Positions 52,605 to 61,323 of a stretch of DNA of 64,000 bases are shown here, one piece after another. How positions within the stretch are numbered: the stretch's first letter is position 1; the number at the start of each line of letters is the position of its first letter. The DNA is from WLWS01 sp965243105 (GTDB lineage Bacteria; Pseudomonadota; Gammaproteobacteria; Eutrophobiales; Eutrophobiaceae), in NCBI GenBank assembly GCA_965243105.1, contig CBDEUC010000003.1, positions 2,666,001 through 2,730,000 of the forward strand, in the 5' to 3' direction. Under the pieces are notes generated by a model that saw only the letters and a list, made by a program, of their open reading frames with translations, did no database searches and was not told the DNA's origin. The translations under genes were made by a program, and so were the position numbers.

Positions 52605-54566
52605 GTGATGAATAAGAAAAAGCGACAGCCAGATTCACGAACCGAACTAGGGCTTGAACGACCAATTTTTCGTCGAGATCTTCTTAATGGCATGGTTATG
52701 TCTGCAGCGACCCTGGCCACATCCAGCCTTGTAGGGCAAAGACCAGTGTTTGCAAATGAAAAGATGCATTCCACCTATGCCCCAGAAAAAGATCCAGATT
52801 ATTACCCCCCTGCTTTGACAGGTCTGCGTGGTAGCCATGCAGGTTCCTTTGAATCCGCTCATGCTCACGCCTGGACTGGAATGACATGGGATGATGTGAG
52901 CGATCTGGATGAAGAATATGATCTTGTTGTTGTTGGCGCTGGCATTAGTGGTTTAACCGCTGCGTTTGAATATAAACAGCGAATTGGTTCTGAAGCGAAG
53001 ATACTGGTCATAGATAACCATGATGACTTTGGCGGGCATGCAAAGCGTGTCGAATTTAAGCACGAAGGAGAAACCTACCTGATTCCTGGCGGTAGTGGGT
53101 TTATGGAAACTCCCTATTTTAGCGAGGAAGCAAAACGTCTTTTGTATGACGCAGGAGTCAATTTGGCTCGCCTGGAAAACGGACAGGTAAAGGATTTACG
53201 TTTTCATGCCTATGACATGAGTCCCTCCATATGTTTTGACAAGGAAACCTATGGCGAAGCTGTAACACTTGTCGATGATTTCCTACCGATGGACAAGAAG
53301 GACGGTAATGGTGAGTACACGATATTAAAGCACATTTCGAAAATGCCAATTTCGGATGACTTAAAAAAGGAATTGCACGAGTTTCTTTCTATAAAGAATG
53401 ACATGTTGGCGGCTTTGCCCAAACAAGAGCGACAATCTGTGCCTCATACAATGAGCTACAATACTTTCGTGACGAAGTATTGTGGTTTGTCCCAGAAGGC
53501 TGCTGATGTGCTATTTACTCGTCAGCCAGGCGCGATTGTAGGTCTGACCAGCGAATGCACTTCTCTTTATGAAGCGGTAATGCTGACAGGGCTTCCCGCA
53601 CTTCACGCAATGGGTAAACTCGGGGAGGAACTTCAGAAAGAAAAAGACAGTTTGCCACCCATTGAAGGGCACTATGCTCCAGAGGGTAATGCTATTATCA
53701 CACGCAACCTGGTGAAAAGATTAATTCCGGCGGTAGCAAATGCTGAATCTATGGAGGAACTCACAACAGCGAGATTTGACTATGCCAGGCTCGATGAAGA
53801 GAACTCAAACGTCAAACTGAGACTGAACTCAACGGTGATAAACATTGCTCATAAAAATAATGCATCAAATGTGGCCGTAACGTACGTTCGAGGTGGTAAG
53901 GCGACACGCGTGACCTCAAAACACTGTATCTATGCTGGTTTTCACATGTATCTACCACATATTTGCCCTGAGTTACCGCAAGCTCAAAAAGATTCACTGA
54001 AAGACAATGTAAAAATGCCCTTCATTGCCGCCAATGTTTTCTTGCGAAATGGTAAAGCACTCCAGGAACTGGGTTCGGCCAGTTTCTACTTTCCAGGAAA
54101 AGTATTGCATGAGTGCGTCACCTGGGGTCGTTCCCTGGGACAACATCAACAGGATTTTCGAGTTGATGCGCCAGTTACTATCTACATGATTGGACCCATG
54201 GTAGACCCCCACACGGGCCTGAATCCCCAGGAGCAGTATCGCCAGGGACGTCGGAAATTACTTGCAATGACATTTGAGGATTACGAAATCGAAGTTCGAC
54301 AACAGATAGCCAGTCTTTTCGCTGGAACGAGTTTTGATATAACTAGAGATATGATTGGTTTGACGATAAATCGTTGGCCGCACGGATATACTCGCCAATA
54401 TAACTCTCTTTTTGATGGGAAGTATGAAAACGGGCAGCGACCGCATGAGATAGCTCGAAAACGTAATGGGAATATTGCGATAGCCAATTCAGACGCAAGT
54501 TACGTGGCATTGGCCAACACTGCTATCGACGAAGGACTCAGGGCAGTCAATGAACTACTAGGGTGA
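52605..54566 (+). CDS. Tat-exported FAD-dependent oxidoreductase, spermidine dehydrogenase-like (second copy)
   Basis: The 653-residue protein starts with GTG 52605 or ATG 52608. FRRDLLNG (22-29) is a twin-arginine motif. The FAD motif GAGISG is at 111-116. It shares long matching segments with the protein at 30154 (YYPPALTGLRGSHAGSFE, VIDNHDDFGGHAKR, INRWPHGY), so they are paralogues of the SpdH-like group. Family inference, from memory: oxidation of a polyamine in the periplasm. The gene is more A+T-rich in base and codon use than its neighbours, suggesting recent acquisition. It leads an operon with a cupin and a TetR gene under a strong-looking promoter. Confidence 0.78.
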   Translation: MMNKKKRQPDSRTELGLERPIFRRDLLNGMVMSAATLATSSLVGQRPVFANEKMHSTYAPEKDPDYYPPALTGLRGSHAGSFESAHAHAWTGMTWDDVSDLDEEYDLVVVGAGISGLTAAFEYKQRIGSEAKILVIDNHDDFGGHAKRVEFKHEGETYLIPGGSGFMETPYFSEEAKRLLYDAGVNLARLENGQVKDLRFHAYDMSPSICFDKETYGEAVTLVDDFLPMDKKDGNGEYTILKHISKMPISDDLKKELHEFLSIKNDMLAALPKQERQSVPHTMSYNTFVTKYCGLSQKAADVLFTRQPGAIVGLTSECTSLYEAVMLTGLPALHAMGKLGEELQKEKDSLPPIEGHYAPEGNAIITRNLVKRLIPAVANAESMEELTTARFDYARLDEENSNVKLRLNSTVINIAHKNNASNVAVTYVRGGKATRVTSKHCIYAGFHMYLPHICPELPQAQKDSLKDNVKMPFIAANVFLRNGKALQELGSASFYFPGKVLHECVTWGRSLGQHQQDFRVDAPVTIYMIGPMVDPHTGLNPQEQYRQGRRKLLAMTFEDYEIEVRQQIASLFAGTSFDITRDMIGLTINRWPHGYTRQYNSLFDGKYENGQRPHEIARKRNGNIAIANSDASYVALANTAIDEGLRAVNELLG

Positions 54567-54584
54567 AAATTCAGGAGTCAAACT

Positions 54585-55091
54585 ATGAATATTGAAAACG
54601 ACATCATGCAGATCAGTAAGTCTATTTTCTTTCTACTTACGTTGGCTATCACGAGTAACTCCTTTGCAGACGGGAAAAGTTCGGATGTGGTATCACCTCT
54701 TCGACTCAATGCTGACATGATAAGTGGAATTGGTATTGAAAAAGCGCCATGGGACGATGATGCTAGATTGGCAAAGTGGAGTCATCTATTTACCGGGAAG
54801 GAACTTTCGGTCTCTGTTTTTGAATCAACTCCGAAAAAGCTTGGTGATATTGGACACACCAAGAATCGAGTTCAAGATTATCCCTATGATCAGTTTGTCG
54901 TTGTGCTGAGTGGAAAGTCCATACTCACTGATGCTGCTGGAAATGCGCAAACTTTCACCGCAGGTGATTATTTTGTTGTGCCCCGGGGGTTTAGTGGTAC
55001 CTGGGAAGAATTTGGTATTTATCGAGAACTTATAGTGATTCTCGAAGAAGCAGTTCGCACAAGAGAGCTCAAGATAGAGCCTGTGGAATAG
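54585..55091 (+). CDS. Exported cupin-domain protein
   Basis: ATG 54585 has AGGAG (54573-54577) 7 nt upstream. The 168-residue protein has a signal peptide (SIFFLLTLAITSNSFADG) and a cupin-like domain (KELSVSVFESTPKKL, QFVVVLSGKSILTDAAG, FTAGDYFVVPRGFSGTWEEFG), resembling DUF861-type cupins. It lies 18 bp after the flavoprotein gene and shares its A+T-rich composition. It may bind or convert the product of the flavoprotein. Confidence 0.78.
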   Translation: MNIENDIMQISKSIFFLLTLAITSNSFADGKSSDVVSPLRLNADMISGIGIEKAPWDDDARLAKWSHLFTGKELSVSVFESTPKKLGDIGHTKNRVQDYPYDQFVVVLSGKSILTDAAGNAQTFTAGDYFVVPRGFSGTWEEFGIYRELIVILEEAVRTRELKIEPVE

Positions 55092-55106
55092 TATGTCCGA
55101 AAGTGA

Positions 55107-55703
55107 ATGAAATCAGCAGTGGTGAAAAAAACTGGTGACGCCAGGCGCGAGGAAATATTAGATACAACCATTGAGGTTTTGGCGAACGAAGGTTACTCGT
55201 CGGTGAGTATGCGGGGTATTGCCGAGCGAATAGGGATTCACCTGGCAACCCTTCAATATTATTTTCCAACAAAGCGCGATTTGCTGAAAAGTACCATTGA
55301 AAGAAGTATTAGTTCCGTAGTTAGGGAAATGGATGAACTGATATCGACTCCAACTTCAGATCCAAAGAAAGTCTTGCGAAAAGCACTAAAAGCTCATCTT
55401 GAGGCTTGTCAAAACCCAATCATATCCAGGCTTTTTGTAGCGCTTTGGGGAATGTCCAGTCATGATGAAGATGCCAGCTATTCATTATCCGAAATTTACC
55501 AACGCGATTGTCAGCGATATGCTGCTCTGGTAAAAAACGCAAATCCGAAACTATCAGGCTCTGCTTGCAATAACATCGCAATATTAATCCTGGCTCAGCT
55601 AGAGGGCCTGGTCCTGTTTGTTTCGCCGGGGAAACCTTTTGAGCACAAAGCCAAAGTAGTTGAAAAACAATTTTGGTCTCAGCTCGAAGCGATTATTGGC
55701 TAA
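55107..55703 (+). CDS. TetR family transcriptional regulator
   Basis: The 198-residue protein has a TetR helix-turn-helix: RREEILDTTIEVLANEGYSSVSMRGIAERIGIHLATLQYYFPTKRDLL, with the usual YYFPTK. The ligand-binding domain is BetI-like in size. It is the last gene of the flavoprotein-cupin operon and probably represses it at the inverted repeat before 52605, giving autoregulation and induction by a substrate such as an amine. Base composition matches the two preceding genes. Confidence 0.9.
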   Translation: MKSAVVKKTGDARREEILDTTIEVLANEGYSSVSMRGIAERIGIHLATLQYYFPTKRDLLKSTIERSISSVVREMDELISTPTSDPKKVLRKALKAHLEACQNPIISRLFVALWGMSSHDEDASYSLSEIYQRDCQRYAALVKNANPKLSGSACNNIAILILAQLEGLVLFVSPGKPFEHKAKVVEKQFWSQLEAIIG

Positions 55704-55838
55704 AAATAGAAAGATCAATTAGCCGTTTTTGTTAATTTTGGTGTAATCATTTATCACGTATTTGAATAACACGCTGGATCAAAGGTCCCGGACACATCAT
55801 AGTGTACGTCCTGGATTGAATTATTAGAGGATTCATTC

Positions 55839-56801
55839 ATGCATCCAATTACGGATCCACAATTGCTGGAAGGGCTCGCAGCATTTGAAGAGGCGGTGCC
55901 CGGAGGTATCAAGCTTGATGATATTCCGGCAACGCGAGAATTCCTCGATGGGCTGAATGCCGCGATGGCCGCTACGATGCCGCCAATTGAGGGCGTCCAG
56001 AGTGTGGATCACCATGCACCGGGACCCGATGGTGCACCCGAGGTCATGGTCCGTGTTTACCGGCCTGAATCCGCTACGGGTACCCTGCCAGCGTTACTCT
56101 GGATACATGGTGGTGGTTATGTGCTGGGTAACGTGGAAGGTGACGAGCCCCGGGTGAAATCCATGGTGAAGAGCCTCGATTGCGTGATGGCCTCGGTGGA
56201 ATATCGCCTGGCACCTGAGAATCCCTTTCCAGCACCCCTTGAAGATTGTTATGCCGCGTTGCTTTGGTTATCCAAAGAAGCTGAAAACCTGGGAATTGAT
56301 GCCTCTCGCATCGCAATTGGCGGCGCCAGCGCAGGTGGCGGCTTGACAGCAGGGCTGGGCCTGTTGACCCGGGATCGCGGGGAAATCGATATCTGCTACC
56401 AGTTATTGATCTACCCGATGATTGATGACACGAACGTAGAACCTGCAGGACCCGGTGCGCCGGACGCGCCACTGTGGAACCGTGAGAATAATCTTGTAGG
56501 CTGGCGTTCCTACCTGGGACAGGAACCGGGAAGCGACGACGTTTCACCCTACGCCGCGGCTTTTCGTGCGAAGGAGCTGGATGGGTTGCCTCCTACGTAT
56601 CTCGGTGTGGGAACACCAGACCTGTTTCTCAAGGAGAATATTGCTTACGCCCAGCGCCTGGTGGAGGCCGGTGTGTCGACAGAGTTACACGTGTACGCTG
56701 ACGGGTTCCATGCATTTGACATGTTTGCTCCCGAGGCTGATGCATCTCAACGGTTTACTAATGAATATGTGCGCTTACTCAGGAAAGCGCTGCATGACTG
56801 A
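55839..56801 (+). CDS. Alpha/beta hydrolase, HSL family esterase
   Basis: The 320-residue cytoplasmic enzyme has the hormone-sensitive-lipase signature: WIHGGGYVLGN oxyanion hole, nucleophile elbow GGASAGGGL with Ser, Asp in LGVGTPDLFLKEN, and His in DGFHAFDMF. It hydrolyses short-chain esters. The next gene starts 14 bp downstream on the same strand, so an operon with the EamA transporter is likely. Confidence 0.92.
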   Translation: MHPITDPQLLEGLAAFEEAVPGGIKLDDIPATREFLDGLNAAMAATMPPIEGVQSVDHHAPGPDGAPEVMVRVYRPESATGTLPALLWIHGGGYVLGNVEGDEPRVKSMVKSLDCVMASVEYRLAPENPFPAPLEDCYAALLWLSKEAENLGIDASRIAIGGASAGGGLTAGLGLLTRDRGEIDICYQLLIYPMIDDTNVEPAGPGAPDAPLWNRENNLVGWRSYLGQEPGSDDVSPYAAAFRAKELDGLPPTYLGVGTPDLFLKENIAYAQRLVEAGVSTELHVYADGFHAFDMFAPEADASQRFTNEYVRLLRKALHD

Positions 56802-56815
56802 TTAGCTTTGCGAAA

Positions 56816-57730
56816 ATGGTAAAAAAAATATTCCACCTTACTGGCGAAAACATCAGCGTAAACCAGGCCTACATCATGCTGGCCCTGACCGTATTACTGT
56901 GGGCGGTTGGCGTGGTGATCGCTCGTGGCGTCAGTGACGAGGTTCCCCTGGTGGGCCTGTCTTTCTGGCGCTGGTTTGCTGCCACGCTAATCATCGTGCC
57001 GCTTGTTTACAGTGATCTCAGGGAAAAGTGGGACATTGTCAGGGAAAACCTTGGCCTGTTGATTATCCAGGGTTGCCTGATGGTTGGTAGCGGCACACTG
57101 TTATTTTTTGCCATGAAGTACACCACTGCCATCAACGCCACGATTGTCAACGCCACTCAACCTGTCGCAACAGTCGCATTGGCCTGGCTCATACTGAAAG
57201 ATCGATTAAAAGCTATCCAGTGGCTGGGAATAGTGTCCGCTTTTATCGGTATTGCAACCATGGTCTCGAGGGCGGATATTGCGATCCTTTCCAGCCTCAG
57301 CTTCAACATCGGCGACATATTAATTGTCATAGCCATAATGGGCTACGCGACCTATTCCATTAACGTTCGAAAAATGCCAAAGGGGATCAGTCCGTTCACG
57401 GCACTTTCCATCATATTAATTTCCGGCAGCATGTTGATATTACCGTTCTATGTGTACGAGACAGTCTACGTGCAGTCATTTCCTGTTAACCCAATGACGG
57501 TTTTTATTGTGCTGGTACTTGCTTTCCTTGTTTCCATCGTTTCCATCGTCATGTGGAACCTGGCCATACACGTCGTGGGCCCTGGGCGGGCAGGGATGTT
57601 TGTAAATCTTATACCGGTATATGGTACGGCACTGGCGATCGTGTTTCTTGGTGAGAAACTTTTTTTCTATCATGTAATTGGGGCAGCGCTGGTGTGCCTG
57701 GGTATATTTCTCGTGTTGAGAAATCACTAG
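56816..57730 (+). CDS. EamA/DMT family transporter
   Basis: The 304-residue inner-membrane protein has ten hydrophobic segments arranged as two EamA repeats (TVLLWAVGVVIARGVSDEVPL; and later MWNLAIHVVGPGRAGMFVNLIPVYG). DMT proteins export metabolites or amino acids; the substrate is not predictable. It lies between an esterase and a sulfatase gene on the same strand. Confidence 0.9.
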   Translation: MVKKIFHLTGENISVNQAYIMLALTVLLWAVGVVIARGVSDEVPLVGLSFWRWFAATLIIVPLVYSDLREKWDIVRENLGLLIIQGCLMVGSGTLLFFAMKYTTAINATIVNATQPVATVALAWLILKDRLKAIQWLGIVSAFIGIATMVSRADIAILSSLSFNIGDILIVIAIMGYATYSINVRKMPKGISPFTALSIILISGSMLILPFYVYETVYVQSFPVNPMTVFIVLVLAFLVSIVSIVMWNLAIHVVGPGRAGMFVNLIPVYGTALAIVFLGEKLFFYHVIGAALVCLGIFLVLRNH

Positions 57731-57781
57731 CTAACAAATGCTCATGACATTGTTGTATTTTAAGTTTGCGGGGAAAAACAT

Positions 57782-59332
57782 ATGAGAGAAAGCCTTGCTT
57801 TTCTTTTGTCCTGGATGGTCCTGGTCCTGCCAGCCTGGGCCGTGGATTATCAGCAGGACATCGCACAGCTGGAGCTTGCGAAGAGACACAGTTCTCAATG
57901 GCAGGCGGAAGACCGCGAAATCGACTTCAGGCTGGAGAAACTCAAAAATAAATCAGGCAGACCCAATATCGTTTTTATCCTCTCTGACGATATCGGCTGG
58001 GGTGAGCTGGGTTCCTACGGCGGTGGCAAGTTAAGAGGTACACCCACGCCTAACCTGGACAGGCTTGCCAATGACGGCATGCGCTTTTTACAGCATTATT
58101 CGGAGCCTTCCTGTACCGTGACACGTATTGCCCTGATGACAGGCCGACTTCCCATTCGTACCGGCGTCGATAACGTATTGTTCCCAGGTAATCCAAAGGG
58201 CCTTGTGGAAGAGGAAAAAACCATCGCCGAAGTACTTTCAGAAGCTGGCTATGCCACCGCCATGTTCGGCAAATGGCACATGGGAGAAAGCCTTGAGCAC
58301 CAGCCTACCAGCCAGGGCTTCGACTATGCTTTTTACAGCATGTACAACGGCGGCGTATGGCCGTGGTCGGAAAATGTCGACTACTACAACGAGGACAATG
58401 AGACCATTGGCGAGATACCCTACCAGCTTGATATGCCATCCGATTACGAACAACTGTTTGATATCCAGATCCACGGAATCCAGGAAAGCCGCAAAGGTGA
58501 AAAACCGAGGGAGGTGGGAAAGCTGACGCTGGAGCGCTACAACATACATGATAATGAACTTACCGATAAGGTGCTGGATTTCATCGAAAAGAATGCCAGG
58601 GACAGGAAACCATTTTTTGCCTATTTTGCTACAAACGCCCAGCAGGTATTCGCCTGTCCGCCGGAGGAAAGGAATGAGAAGTACGTGGATTCAAGCAACT
58701 GCCAGGCAGCGCAACTTTCCCAGCACGACAAGAATGTAAAAAGAATTCGTAACAAGCTCGAGGCGCTGGGTATTTCTGAGAATACGCTGCTTGTCTGGGC
58801 AAGTGACAACGGGCCCATGTATACCTTTTATCCTTCTGCCGGCTTCAGTTACCTGAATGGAAGAAAGCACCAGGTCAAGGAAGGCGGTGTGAGAACACCT
58901 GCAATAGCGTGGTGGCCCGGTGTTATTGATGCAGGCTCGGAGCCACTGGATCTTGTCCACGTCACAGACTGGTTTACCACCATGGCAACGCTCGCGGGCG
59001 CAACAGCTAATATACCTGCAGACAGGGTGATTGACGGGGTCAACCAGGTATCCCTGCTTGTGAACGGCGAAGGGCATTCCCGCAGGGACTATGTCTTTCA
59101 CTACAAGTACAGCGTGTTTGGAACGGGGAAAGGAACCTACCTGAAAGCCATTCGCTGGAGAAATATCAAGTTTTACCCCAACGAGGTAGAGATATTTAAC
59201 GTCATGCGCGACCCAAACGAAGGCTACTCAAACCGTAGACAATACCTCTGGGCGATGGAACCCATGCGCCAGATGATGACTGCGCATCAGAAACTGATGG
59301 AAAAATATCCCAATCGCGTTTTAAAACACTGA
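57782..59332 (+). CDS. Exported sulfatase-family hydrolase with altered formylglycine motif
   Basis: The 516-residue protein has a signal peptide (FLLSWMVLVLPAWAVD) and sulfatase elements: NIVFILSDDIGWGELG metal motif, the nucleophile region SCTVTRIALMTGRLPIRTGV, MFGKWHMG, and LVWASDNGP. The signature normally reads C/S-x-P-x-R; here it is C-T-V-T-R (Cys111-Arg115, nt 58112-58126), with Val in place of Pro. The Pro helps recognition by sulfatase-maturing enzymes, so activation may be less efficient, different or absent; alternatively it may be a phosphodiesterase-like member. No maturase gene is seen. Confidence 0.85.
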   Translation: MRESLAFLLSWMVLVLPAWAVDYQQDIAQLELAKRHSSQWQAEDREIDFRLEKLKNKSGRPNIVFILSDDIGWGELGSYGGGKLRGTPTPNLDRLANDGMRFLQHYSEPSCTVTRIALMTGRLPIRTGVDNVLFPGNPKGLVEEEKTIAEVLSEAGYATAMFGKWHMGESLEHQPTSQGFDYAFYSMYNGGVWPWSENVDYYNEDNETIGEIPYQLDMPSDYEQLFDIQIHGIQESRKGEKPREVGKLTLERYNIHDNELTDKVLDFIEKNARDRKPFFAYFATNAQQVFACPPEERNEKYVDSSNCQAAQLSQHDKNVKRIRNKLEALGISENTLLVWASDNGPMYTFYPSAGFSYLNGRKHQVKEGGVRTPAIAWWPGVIDAGSEPLDLVHVTDWFTTMATLAGATANIPADRVIDGVNQVSLLVNGEGHSRRDYVFHYKYSVFGTGKGTYLKAIRWRNIKFYPNEVEIFNVMRDPNEGYSNRRQYLWAMEPMRQMMTAHQKLMEKYPNRVLKH

Positions 59333-59428
59333 TCAGTTTTTTGCGTCTTCGATCGCAATGATCGGGTGGTCCTTGCGGGCACAAGGTCGTTAATCTCTTA
59401 TCCACGTCAATCCTTACGTGGAGATCTC

Positions 59429-59932
59429 ATGTCATTCATTATTGAAGGCCTGTCACCCGGACAATTTCAACCGTATTTTGGTATGTCCGCGAGTGAACTG
59501 GCCGGGCATCGTGCCCGGAAATTTGTCGTCAATGCGAAACCCGGTTTTCCATGCAGGGTAAGTCTTGAAGATGCTGAGATTGGTGAGACCGTCATCCTGG
59601 TAAATTATGAACACCAGTCAGCTGATTCCCCCTTCAATTCCAGGCACGCTATTTACGTGCGGGAGAACGCAAGGAAGCCTGTTACAACTGCTAATGAAAT
59701 CCCGGCTATGTTTCTTTCGAGACTCGTTTCAATCCGGGCCTTTGATTCCGAGCACTTCCTTGCCGGAGCAGATGTGGTGAAAGGCACAGAACTGGAACAG
59801 GCTATTCCGGCAATGCTTGGAAGAACAGGAACGGAATACATTCATCTTCACAACGCCATGCCGGGGTGTTTCCTGGCAAAAGTGACGAAACTACAGGCGC
59901 GAATCCAGGGAAATCCAGTACCGGAAAAATAA
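59429..59932 (+). CDS. DUF1203 family protein
   Basis: ATG 59429 with GGAG just upstream is chosen over the frame from 59366. The 167-residue cytoplasmic protein has the family pattern: FPCRVSLEDAEIGETVILVNYEHQ, SRHAIYVRENA, then IHLHNAMPGCFLAKV. The function of the family is unknown. It stands alone between the sulfatase and a small ORF. Confidence 0.8.
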   Translation: MSFIIEGLSPGQFQPYFGMSASELAGHRARKFVVNAKPGFPCRVSLEDAEIGETVILVNYEHQSADSPFNSRHAIYVRENARKPVTTANEIPAMFLSRLVSIRAFDSEHFLAGADVVKGTELEQAIPAMLGRTGTEYIHLHNAMPGCFLAKVTKLQARIQGNPVPEK

Positions 59933-60004
59933 TTGCAACCAAATTGGCCTTTCGCTGCGTCCAAGTACGTAGTTAAGAAAAAAGGTTGAAATGGGGAACC
60001 GGAT

Positions 60005-60208
60005 TTGCAATCAAATATTATACTTACTGTAGGCTTTACCCTGGCACTTGCCGCGACTGTAGTCACGGGCACATCGGGATTTGGTGCCTGGTTAAGCTGC
60101 CTCGCCGGTGGCTACGAAGCGCAGGTCGATTGTGAAGATGTTGAAAATTATTGCTATTCAAATCAATCGCTTACCAGCGGGTATACTGGCCGTTTAAAAC
60201 CCATTTAA
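60005..60208 (+). CDS. Possible small exported protein
   Basis: The 67-residue ORF begins at TTG 60005 with GGGGA upstream. It has a hydrophobic stretch (NIILTVGFTLALAATVVTG) like a signal or membrane anchor and later three Cys residues. I recognise no family. It lies 55 bp before the ECF sigma gene, so it might belong to that system. The TTG start and lack of homology make it uncertain. Confidence 0.35.
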   Translation: MQSNIILTVGFTLALAATVVTGTSGFGAWLSCLAGGYEAQVDCEDVENYCYSNQSLTSGYTGRLKPI

Positions 60209-60263
60209 ACCTTTATTGAGCGCACAGCGTCTCATGCAGGGAAACTGAAAGAATTAACAACCA

Positions 60264-60824
60264 ATGCAAGAACAACAGCTCAATGCTGCTGAAGACCGCG
60301 TCGTGGACAGGCAAGAGCTTGACCTGGTAGCGGCAGTTAAAAATGGAGACAGGCATGCTTTTCACCAGCTGTACCAGCAACACAGTGGCAGGGTGTACGC
60401 GCTTTGTTACCGCCTTACCGGCGAAAAAAGCCTGGCCGAGGATGCCAGCCAGGAAGTTTTCATCCAGGTCTGGCACAAGATTGGTGAATTCAGGGGGCAG
60501 AGCAAGTTTTCAACCTGGTTGCATTCGGTTGCCGTCAATATCACGCTTTCGCACATGCGCAAGCAAAAGGGCTGGTTATCCCGTTTCAAGAACGTGGATG
60601 CGAACAGCGAAGCTGAGCAAAGCACTGAAATGAAGACCGATGATTTCAATCTTGACAGATACATTGCCCGCTTGCCGGAACGGGCACGCATCGTTTTCGT
60701 ATTACACGCGGTCGAGGGCTATCGGCATGAAGAAATCGCCAGCAAGTTGAACATGGCAGTCGGAACCAGTAAATCCCAGTTTCATCGATCAAAAGCTTTA
60801 TTGAAAGAGTGGATAGAATCATGA
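60264..60824 (+). CDS. ECF-type RNA polymerase sigma factor
   Basis: The 186-residue protein has sigma region 2 (DAFHQLYQQHSGRVYALCYRLTGEKSLAEDASQEVFIQVW, with a FSTWLHSVAVN strand) and region 4 (RARIVFVLHAVEGYRHEEIASKLNMAVGTSKSQFHRSKALLKEW). It redirects RNA polymerase to stress or surface genes. Its stop overlaps the start of the next gene (ATGA), the usual sigma/anti-sigma arrangement. Confidence 0.94.
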   Translation: MQEQQLNAAEDRVVDRQELDLVAAVKNGDRHAFHQLYQQHSGRVYALCYRLTGEKSLAEDASQEVFIQVWHKIGEFRGQSKFSTWLHSVAVNITLSHMRKQKGWLSRFKNVDANSEAEQSTEMKTDDFNLDRYIARLPERARIVFVLHAVEGYRHEEIASKLNMAVGTSKSQFHRSKALLKEWIES

Positions 60825-61309
60825 AAGACGAGCAATTTGAGCAATTGTTACAGGAAAAGCTGGATGCTCTTCCACGAGATATCCAGCCCGAGCAGGATCT
60901 CTGGCCAGGCATTGATCATGCCCTGGAGCATGAAGTGTCACGCATGAACTCTTCCATGCGCTGGACCGGTATCGCCGCATCTTTTGCTGTGCTTGGAATA
61001 ACAGGATTACTGCTGCTGAATTACTTTTCAAAGCCGGAGATTGACGAATCAGGGATCAACCAGGTTGTCTCTAACATGAGCCAGGAATACGAAGGTCAAA
61101 AACAGTTGCTGTTGGCCCATTATCAACAGCAGCCTGCACTTACCGACAACTGGCAGCAGCAACTTGATGAACTGGACAGTGCGGCAACGGTTATCAAGGC
61201 CGCGCTGGAAAATGATCCCAATGATGCAAACCTGATCAGGCTATTAAAACAGGTATATCAACAGCAACTAACACTTATTCAGTCAGTGCATCAGCCTGAC
61301 TGGATGTAA
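60821..61309 (+). CDS. Membrane-bound putative anti-sigma factor
   Basis: The ATG at 60821 overlaps the sigma gene stop. The 162-residue protein has an acidic N-terminal cytoplasmic part, one membrane segment (GIAASFAVLGITGLLLLNYF) and a periplasmic Gln-rich helical part. There is no zinc-finger HxxxCxxC motif, so assignment as anti-sigma rests on position and topology. It should hold the ECF factor at the membrane until a signal. It is followed by the DUF4097 gene 14 bp later. Confidence 0.7.
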   Translation: MKDEQFEQLLQEKLDALPRDIQPEQDLWPGIDHALEHEVSRMNSSMRWTGIAASFAVLGITGLLLLNYFSKPEIDESGINQVVSNMSQEYEGQKQLLLAHYQQQPALTDNWQQQLDELDSAATVIKAALENDPNDANLIRLLKQVYQQQLTLIQSVHQPDWM

Positions 61310-61323
61310 TGACGAGGTAGAAA

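Noticed and set aside
59995..60000. GGAACC as an ECF-type -35 element
   Set aside because: No convincing matching -10 element is found at the right distance, so a promoter for the ECF operon is not supported.
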